This document shows, in pieces, positions 58,463-64,000 of a stretch of 64,000 bases of DNA (the first letter of the stretch is position 1; each line of letters opens with the position of its first letter). The notes under the pieces were generated by a model that made no database searches, was not told the DNA's origin, and was given only the letters and a program-made list of their open reading frames with translations. A program made the position numbers and the translations under genes. Location of the stretch: the NCBI RefSeq assembly GCF_902706295.1, contig NZ_CACSJJ010000010.1, forward strand, positions 1 through 64,000, written 5' to 3'. Source of the stretch: Arthrobacter sp. 18067. GTDB lineage: Bacteria > Actinomycetota > Actinomycetes > Actinomycetales > Micrococcaceae.

Positions 58463-58725
58463 TCCCGAATCCGCCCTGTTAAGTTGGCTCAGCTAAACAA
58501 TTTGGTAACAAGGTGCTTTGTGGGGCAAAAACAGGCCAACATCCGCGTGATTGCAGGGCAAGAGCGGGTAATGAGATGCAACACAGCTAGGCAATTTGCA
58601 CCCTCATATGGCCCAAAAATCCGATCTCAACTCGGGTTTTCGGCCCAAAACGCGTAAAATTGAAACCCTGCCCAGAGCGGGGCAGCAGAAGTCGCAAGCA
58701 AATGACCTCCCTAGGAGAAGCCCAA

Positions 58726-60348
58726 ATGCCCATAGACCAAAGCAAGTCCGTCTCTCCGGATGGCGCAAGGAACGCCACCGGAAACCAGGAACCGGCAGCC
58801 CCCACGGGCGCCGCAAACGCAGTAAAGAACGCAACGAAGAAAACGAAGCTTCGCCCGAAGCGCCGGCTCAAAGAGTCCGACGTTAACGTGGTGAACAAGC
58901 CGATGCTGCGCAAAGCACTCGGCGGCACGATCGTCGGCAACACCATGGAATGGTACGACGTCGGCGTGTTCGGCTACCTCATCACCACCATGGGCCCTGT
59001 CTTCCTGCCGGAAGCAGACAAGTCCGTCCAAACACTCTTCCTTCTGGGCACCTTCGCCGCAACCTTCATCGCCCGCCCCCTCGGCGGCGTGGTGTTCGGC
59101 TGGCTCGGCGACAAGGTTGGCCGCCAGAAGGTCCTCGCAGCAACGCTGATGCTGATGGCGGCAAGCACGTTCGCCGTCGGCCTCCTTCCCGGCTACGCGC
59201 AGATCGGCATCTGGGCCGCCGCGTTGCTGGTGATCCTGAAGCTCATCCAGGGCTTCTCCACTGGAGGCGAGTACGCCGGTGCCACAACGTTCGTCAGCGA
59301 GTACGCCCCGGACAAGCGCCGCGGTTACTTCGCCAGCTTCCTCGATATGGGCAGCTACATCGGCTTCGCCCTCGGCGCCGCCTTGGTTTCGGTCCTGCAG
59401 CTCACGCTCGGACAGGCCGCCATGGAGGACTGGGGTTGGAGGATTCCGTTCCTGATCGCTGGTCCGCTGGGCCTCATCGCGGTGTACTTCCGTAGCAAGA
59501 TCGAGGAATCTCCCCAGTTCCAGGCAACTCTGGACGCCCAGGAAGCCTCTGCCAAGGATGCCGCATCCCAGGATGCTGCCGTCGCCAAGGGACCCATTGG
59601 CATCATCAAGGCCTACTGGCGCCAGATCGTGCTGGCCATGATCCTCGCGGCCGCAGCCAACACCGTTGGTTACGCGCTGACCTCGTACATGCCCACGTAC
59701 CTGACGGATTCCAAGGGTTACGACCCCGTCCACGGCACCTTGTTGACCATCCCGGTCCTGGTGATCATGGCCGTGTGCATCCCGCTGACCGGTAAGCTCT
59801 CGGACCGTATCGGCCGCCGCCCCGTCCTGTGGGTAGGCGCAGGCAGCACCATCGTGTTCTCGGTACCTGCCTTCCTCCTGATCGGCATTGGCGAGATCTG
59901 GTCCACACTGGCCGGCCTTGCGCTGATCGCTTTCCCGGTGACGTTCTACATCGCCAACCTGGCTTCGGCCCTGCCGGCACTGTTCCCGACGTCCAGCCGC
60001 TATGGCGGAATGGGTATCGCTTACAACTTCTCGGTGGCGATCTTCGGCGGAACCACGCCGTTCATCGTCCAGGGCCTCATTGAGGGCACCGGCGATGACA
60101 TGATGCCGGCGTACTACCTGATGGCTACGTCCATCATCGGTGCGATCGCCATCTACTTCCTGCGCGAATCGGCCCAGCGTCCCCTGCCGGGCTCCATGCC
60201 CAGCGTGGACACCCAGGCTGAAGCACGCGAGCTCGTAGCAACCCAGGACACCAACCCGCTGATCAACCTGGACGAGATGCCGTTCGACGGCCAGCCAATC
60301 GATGACGCCGTGTTTGGCAAAGGCAACAAGGACCTGACCCCCGCTTAG
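58726..60348 (+). CDS. MHS-family metabolite:H+ symporter (ProP-like)
   Basis: 540 residues from ATG 58726 with AGGAGAAG upstream; the frame is open further up. A ~70-residue polar Ala/Lys-rich N-terminal tail precedes 12 helices. Signatures: GGTIVGNTMEWYDVGVFGYL, FIARPLGGVVFGWLGDKVGR, GFSTGGEYAGATTFVSEYAP and GKLSDRIGRRPVLWVG. MHS members carry proline/betaine, citrate, shikimate or ketoglutarate. The substrate is undetermined. A 263-base leader precedes it, with TAAAAT near 58651 as a possible -10. Confidence 0.88.
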   Translation: MPIDQSKSVSPDGARNATGNQEPAAPTGAANAVKNATKKTKLRPKRRLKESDVNVVNKPMLRKALGGTIVGNTMEWYDVGVFGYLITTMGPVFLPEADKSVQTLFLLGTFAATFIARPLGGVVFGWLGDKVGRQKVLAATLMLMAASTFAVGLLPGYAQIGIWAAALLVILKLIQGFSTGGEYAGATTFVSEYAPDKRRGYFASFLDMGSYIGFALGAALVSVLQLTLGQAAMEDWGWRIPFLIAGPLGLIAVYFRSKIEESPQFQATLDAQEASAKDAASQDAAVAKGPIGIIKAYWRQIVLAMILAAAANTVGYALTSYMPTYLTDSKGYDPVHGTLLTIPVLVIMAVCIPLTGKLSDRIGRRPVLWVGAGSTIVFSVPAFLLIGIGEIWSTLAGLALIAFPVTFYIANLASALPALFPTSSRYGGMGIAYNFSVAIFGGTTPFIVQGLIEGTGDDMMPAYYLMATSIIGAIAIYFLRESAQRPLPGSMPSVDTQAEARELVATQDTNPLINLDEMPFDGQPIDDAVFGKGNKDLTPA

Positions 60349-60501
60349 GAACTCTTTGCCTGCAACTTCTGCACAGCGACACGGATAGTTCGCGGCAGCT
60401 TGCCGCCCACCGTAGCCACCAGCCCCAAGGCGCTCTCCTTGATGCTGGTGGCTGCGGCTGTTAAGCGCCCTGCTCTTAGGCGCCCGACGGCGGCACCCGC
60501 C

Positions 60502-61917
60502 TCAGGCCTGCAGCAAGCCTTTGACTGCCTCGCCGATGATCCGGGCGCCTTCCGGGAAAGCTCCCGGGTTGGGTCCCGCGTAATTGAGCCTGATGTAGGG
60601 GCCTTCGGGTTCCGCGGGGAACCACTCCGTTCCGGCGGCAATGAGCACCCCGGCCGCTTCGCAATCCTTGGTGAGCTGTTCGACGTCGAACCCGTCCGGC
60701 ATCCGCAACCACAAGTTCAGGCCGCCTTTGGGCAGATGGCTGAGGTGCGCCAGCGGAACGTGCTCCCGCAGGCTGGTGACCAAGAGGTCGCGGCGTGACT
60801 GGAGCTGATGACTGAGACCGCGAAGGTGGGTCTGCCACGCCGGTTGCGTGACGACGTCGAGCGCCGCCGCCTGAAGCAGGCCGCTAACATACATCGACTC
60901 CGCGGCTTGCGCGCCCATGATGCGTTCGCGAGCCGGACCACGCGCGATGATAGCGGCGACCCGGACTGACGGCGAGACACTCTTGGTCAGCGAGCGGATA
61001 TAGACCACGTGGCCGGAGTCGTCCTTGGCTGCGATCGGAACGGACGGGGCGGTGATGCCGAAGTCGTGCGCCCAGTCGTCCTCCACAAGGAAGGCACCGT
61101 GCCGCTGGACGATCCGCAGGACTTCCTCGCCGCGTTCCGCCGACCACTGCGCACCCGTGGGGTTCGCGAAGTTGGGCTGGGCGTAGAACAGGCGTGCCCC
61201 GGATTCCTCAAAGGCCCTGTCCAGTTCGTCGGGATCGGGTCCTTCCGGGCCGCTGGGGACAGGAATGACATTCACGCCCGCTTGGCCGGCCGCCAGCAGC
61301 GCGCCCCAGTAGCTGGGCGACTCCACCAGCAAGGGCTGGCCGTGCCCCACCAGTCCGCGGAAGATCGAGCTGAGTCCGCTCTGGCTGCCGGGAAGTACGA
61401 TGACGTCGCTCGGCTGGGGCGGCGTAACGCCCACTGGCGTTGAGGTGCTGAGCTCCTGCGCGAACCACGATTGCAGCTCGGGAATGCCTTGTGCCGGCGG
61501 CCTTGAGAGGGCGGCGACTCCGCGGGCGGCACGTGTTAGCGCCGCGCGTACCAGCCGTTCGGGGAGCAATTCGCGGGCCGGGTAGCCGGAGTGGAACGCG
61601 ATGACGTCGTTGGAGGCGCTGCGCATGGCGGCTGAATTCAGGGGACGCGCGGCCTGGGCTGCCCTCAAAGCGGCTGTCTGCCAGCCGTAGTCCGAAGGCC
61701 GTGCCGTGCGATACGCCCGGACGAATGTCCCGACGCCCGGGCGGCTCTCGATCAAGCCTTGGGCTGTGAGCGTCCGCAGGGCCTTTTGAACGGTGACCGG
61801 GCTTGCCTTGTGTTCGGCCACGAGTTGGCGGGTAGACGGCAGTTTGGCTCCCGGAGTCGCCCCTGCGATCCATTCTTTTACTCGCGAGACGATCAGGGAA
61901 CTGCTATCGTTGTTCAT
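60502..61917 (-). CDS. MocR-type regulator (GntR plus aminotransferase-like domain)
   Basis: 471 residues. The winged helix (ATPGAKLPSTRQLVAEHKAS, TLTAQGLIESRPGVGTFVRA) is followed by a fold-type I PLP domain: VLPGSQSGLSSIFRGLVGHG, PNFANPTGAQWSAERGEEVL, LVEDDWAHDFGI and Lys312 in YIRSLTKSVSPSVRVA. MocR proteins sense PLP or amine ligands. It is divergent from the EamA gene; their start codons overlap by two bases and a perfect palindrome lies just beyond. It probably controls eamA-paiB. Confidence 0.88.
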   Translation of the reverse strand: MNNDSSSLIVSRVKEWIAGATPGAKLPSTRQLVAEHKASPVTVQKALRTLTAQGLIESRPGVGTFVRAYRTARPSDYGWQTAALRAAQAARPLNSAAMRSASNDVIAFHSGYPARELLPERLVRAALTRAARGVAALSRPPAQGIPELQSWFAQELSTSTPVGVTPPQPSDVIVLPGSQSGLSSIFRGLVGHGQPLLVESPSYWGALLAAGQAGVNVIPVPSGPEGPDPDELDRAFEESGARLFYAQPNFANPTGAQWSAERGEEVLRIVQRHGAFLVEDDWAHDFGITAPSVPIAAKDDSGHVVYIRSLTKSVSPSVRVAAIIARGPARERIMGAQAAESMYVSGLLQAAALDVVTQPAWQTHLRGLSHQLQSRRDLLVTSLREHVPLAHLSHLPKGGLNLWLRMPDGFDVEQLTKDCEAAGVLIAAGTEWFPAEPEGPYIRLNYAGPNPGAFPEGARIIGEAVKGLLQA

Positions 61918-62836
61918 GAGTCACAATAGTAGCGCTACTACACTTTCGCGGCCAGTGGTATCCACCCGGACATCGACCGGAATCTGGTGGGGCCTCCTCG
62001 GCGTTGTTGCCTTCTCCTTCACCGTGCCACTCACCCGCGTGGCTGTGGAGGGAATGTCTCCCCTGTTCATCGGAGCGGGCAGGGCCGTCGTGGCAGCCAT
62101 CCTTGCGGCGCTGGCACTGGCCCTGACCCGGCAGCGTTTTCCACAGGGCCGCCAGTGGTTCCGACTGGCCGTCGTGGCCGGCGGAATTGTGGCCGGATTC
62201 CCCTTGCTCACCACCTTCGCCCTCACCAGCACCTCTGCCAGCCATGGCGCCGTGGTAATCGCGCTACTACCCGCAGCCACAGCTACCGCAGCGGTCATCA
62301 GGGGACGGGAACGTCCCCGCCCGCTCTTCTGGGTCCTTACTGCCGTGGGTGTTGTGGCCGCCTTGGTTTTCGCTTTTGTTCAATCCGGCGGTTTCGGCTC
62401 CCTGCATTGGGCCGACCTCCTGCTGCTCGGTGCGGTCCTTGCTGCTGCCATTGGCTATGCAGAGGGCGGTTTGCTGGCCCGCGAACTCGGCTCATGGCAA
62501 ACCATCTCCTGGGCGTTGGTGGTGGCTGCGCCCGCCATGATCGTGCTGACTCTGTTGTCTTTGGGCTCAGGCATGCCAAACGCTACGCCCGTCCAGTGGT
62601 TGTCCTTCGGCTACCTGGGTGTAGTGAGCATGTTCCTCGGCTTCTTCGCCTGGTACCGCGGCCTGGCCATCGGGCCCATGGCACAGGTCAGCCAGATCCA
62701 GCTCGTCCAACCCGTCATGACCATCGCGTGGGCCGCCCTCCTCCTGGGCGAGCCGATGACGTGGACCACCGTAGTGGGTGGCCTCATTGTCATCGTCTGC
62801 GCCGGTGCAGCTGTCCGCGTGCGGCTCAGGAAGTAG
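61916..62836 (+). CDS. EamA/DMT-family transporter
   Basis: 306 residues from ATG 61916, with about ten helices in two EamA repeats (WWGLLGVVAFSFTVPLTRVA; LGAVLAAAIGYAEGGLLARE; GLAIGPMAQVSQIQLVQPVM). These export small amino acids, amines or metabolites. The start codon overlaps that of the opposite mocR (CATG) and no ribosome-binding site is visible, so the true start may be downstream (GTG 61955) or the mRNA leaderless. Seven bases separate it from paiB. Confidence 0.82.
   Translation: MSHNSSATTLSRPVVSTRTSTGIWWGLLGVVAFSFTVPLTRVAVEGMSPLFIGAGRAVVAAILAALALALTRQRFPQGRQWFRLAVVAGGIVAGFPLLTTFALTSTSASHGAVVIALLPAATATAAVIRGRERPRPLFWVLTAVGVVAALVFAFVQSGGFGSLHWADLLLLGAVLAAAIGYAEGGLLARELGSWQTISWALVVAAPAMIVLTLLSLGSGMPNATPVQWLSFGYLGVVSMFLGFFAWYRGLAIGPMAQVSQIQLVQPVMTIAWAALLLGEPMTWTTVVGGLIVIVCAGAAVRVRLRK
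61927..61940. promoter_or_regulatory. Perfect 14-bp palindrome in the mocR/eamA start region
   Basis: TAGTAGCGCTACTA is fully symmetrical and lies 10 bases from the mocR start and inside codons 4-9 of the annotated eamA frame. On the minus strand it contains TACTAT about 10 bases before the ATG, a possible -10 for leaderless mocR mRNA. The likely binder is the MocR protein. Confidence 0.65.
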
Positions 62837-62842
62837 GAAACC

Positions 62843-63466
62843 ATGTACACACCCGCACACTTTGCCCCCTCCGCCGAAGCCGTTGAGGCACTGCTCCAGG
62901 ACGCCGGCGCCGCAAACCTCGTGACCATGTCGGAGGACGGCTTGCTCGCCACGCTCCTGCCGTTTGTCTACGAACCATCGATAGGTGACCACGGTGCCCT
63001 GCACGCCCACATGGCCCGCAACAATACGCAGTGGTCCTCGCCCGTTACCGGTGAGGCACTCATGATCGTGCAGGGCAACGACGCCTACATCTCGCCCTCC
63101 TGGTATGCCTCGAAAGCCGAGCACGGCCGGGTGGTGCCGACCTGGAACTACTCCATCGCCCACGTCCACGGCGAGCTGGTGATCCATGACGACGCCGAAT
63201 GGCTGGCCCGGCACGTGCGCCGCCTCTCAAACCAGCACGAAGCCGCGATGCCGCAGCCTTGGACGGTGGACGAAGCACCCGAGCGGTTCATCGCCGGGCA
63301 GCTCAAGGCGATTGTCGGCGTCGAACTTGTGATCACCCGGGTGGAGGCGAAGACGAAGCTCAGCCAGAACCGGAGTGCCGCAGACGTGACCGGGGTCATC
63401 GAGGGCTTGCGCACCGTGGGCGACCCGGCGAGCGCGGCAGATGTGGAACGGGCGCGGACCTCGTAG
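62843..63466 (+). CDS. paiB: PaiB-type FMN-binding regulator/protease-like protein
   Basis: 207 residues. PaiB signatures: MYTPAHFAPSAEAVEALLQD, LPFVYEPSIGDHGALHAHMA, YISPSWYASKAEHGRVVPTW, NYSIAHVHGELVI and the C-terminal KAIVGVELVITRVEAKTKLS. The split-barrel FMN-binding-like fold was linked to sporulation and protease repression in Bacillus. It is commonly the partner of a DMT exporter and a MocR gene. Seven bases separate it from eamA. Confidence 0.88.
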   Translation: MYTPAHFAPSAEAVEALLQDAGAANLVTMSEDGLLATLLPFVYEPSIGDHGALHAHMARNNTQWSSPVTGEALMIVQGNDAYISPSWYASKAEHGRVVPTWNYSIAHVHGELVIHDDAEWLARHVRRLSNQHEAAMPQPWTVDEAPERFIAGQLKAIVGVELVITRVEAKTKLSQNRSAADVTGVIEGLRTVGDPASAADVERARTS

Positions 63467-63475
63467 ACTCGGCGC

Positions 63476-63895
63476 ATGCGTGAGGTTGCTTCGGAATCCC
63501 CAAGGCCCAAAGGGGCGCTCCACCACCTTGAGATCTGGGTGCCGCATCTTGACCGTGCCATTGAGGAATGGGGTTGGCTGCTGGGCGAGCTCGGCTATCA
63601 GCCATTCCAGGAGTGGCCCACCGGGTGCAGTTGGAAGATCGGCGACACATACATCGTGGTGGAATGTTCGGACGCCATCACCGGGACCGCGCACCGCCGC
63701 ACGGATCCGGGGCTCAACCACATTGCCTTCCACGCCGGGACCCGGGAAAACGTGGACCGGATCCGGGCGCTCGGCGCGGACGCCGGTTGGTACGAGATGT
63801 TCGAGTCCAAATACCCGCATGCCGGCGGTCCGGACCATTACGCCGCGTACCTGATCAACACGGACAGCTACGAGGTTGAACTCGTGGCGGGTTAG
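63476..63895 (+). CDS. VOC-superfamily (glyoxalase-like) protein
   Basis: 139 residues with two beta-alpha-beta-beta-beta modules: GALHHLEIWVPHLDRAIEEW, CSWKIGDTYIVVECSDAITG, RRTDPGLNHIAFHAGTRENV and YAAYLINTDSYEVELVAG. Metal-binding candidates are His in HHLEI, Glu in VVECS, His in NHIAF and Glu in YEVELV. It may be a dioxygenase-like or resistance enzyme. It starts 9 bases after paiB. Confidence 0.82.
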   Translation: MREVASESPRPKGALHHLEIWVPHLDRAIEEWGWLLGELGYQPFQEWPTGCSWKIGDTYIVVECSDAITGTAHRRTDPGLNHIAFHAGTRENVDRIRALGADAGWYEMFESKYPHAGGPDHYAAYLINTDSYEVELVAG

Positions 63896-64000
63896 CTACT
63901 TGGGCGGTACCGCCGGACGCCACATCGCTACGCGAGGCCAGCGGGTCAGGCCCAACTCAGCCTCATGTTCCATGAGGCGGGTTAGTTCGGGACCCCAGGT
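63896..64000 (-). CDS. 3' end of an unidentified gene (partial)
   Basis: The minus-strand frame is open from the window edge to a TAG at 63896-63898, directly abutting the VOC stop. It gives 34 residues ending TRWPRVAMWRPAVPPK. The frame fits genic codon use, and neighbours converge neatly. The product cannot be named from this fragment. Confidence 0.5.
   Translation of the reverse strand, partial: TWGPELTRLMEHEAELGLTRWPRVAMWRPAVPPK

Noticed and set aside
60345..60501. Minus-strand coding-looking tail ending TIRVAVQKLQAKSS
   Set aside because: The residues have genic composition, but there is no start with a ribosome-binding site outside mocR and no recognisable domain. It may be a fragment of a lost gene.

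Overview
The window is high-GC actinobacterial chromosome. It most resembles the Micrococcaceae (Arthrobacter, Paenarthrobacter, Pseudarthrobacter). The evidence is a C50 carotenoid operon with heterodimeric lycopene cyclase and lycopene elongase, a long-form GAPDH next to an ATP-type phosphofructokinase with Gly104/Lys124, a DUF222-HNH protein, an actinobacterial Ku/LigD end-joining pair and several MarR, PucR and ANTAR regulators. I saw no rRNA, tRNA, CRISPR array, complete insertion sequence or prophage.

Layout. 1-900: tail of an unknown gene and a DUF5134-like membrane protein. 930-9380: carbon metabolism, with a GH15 enzyme, a GntR-Cache regulator, a HAD-IIA phosphatase, 3-hexulose-6-phosphate synthase, and gap-pfkA behind a structured leader; a ~40-bp copy of part of gap lies 6.3 kb upstream of gap. 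9575-12552: SGNH hydrolase, a degenerate EAL protein and a CPBP-like membrane protein. 12575-20463: carotenoid block, divergent MarR / idi-crtE-crtB-crtI-crtYe-(crtYf::crtEb), then a second MarR and a TspO-like protein. 20580-25615: DUF222-HNH protein, small lipoprotein and membrane protein, a PheS-like orphan ligase behind a 23-codon ORF, a frameshifted methyltransferase and a MarR. 25712-32119: MFS drug exporter, RidA, a polar amino-acid-type ABC importer and an FMN 2-hydroxy-acid oxidase, the last set divergent from a PucR regulator. 33945-38180: lacI-pgmB-GH65 disaccharide phosphorolysis operon with a perfect LacI-type operator. 38286-41032: esterase, AraC/VOC pair and YbdK-type carboxylate-amine ligase. 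41066-43578: two paralogous multi-cysteine proteins around a GAF-ANTAR regulator, then two very small proteins. 43839-47962: fruR-fruK-fruA-ptsH. 48041-49191: TetR and membrane protein. 49286-57402: DNA-protection and end-joining island (topoisomerase IB, Dps, small membrane proteins, DUF6328-like, DUF6766-like, Rho-N/SAP-like protein, Ku, LigD, two small charged proteins). 57641 to the end: PrmC-like methyltransferase, MHS transporter, MocR / EamA-PaiB, a VOC protein and the 3' end of another gene.

The best candidates for undescribed biology are (i) the paired cysteine-rich proteins around the ANTAR regulator, (ii) the PheS-like ligase with the short upstream peptide ORF and hairpin, and (iii) the small unknown proteins inside the end-joining/Dps/topoisomerase IB island. 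All family calls come from reading protein motifs by eye; no database search was run.
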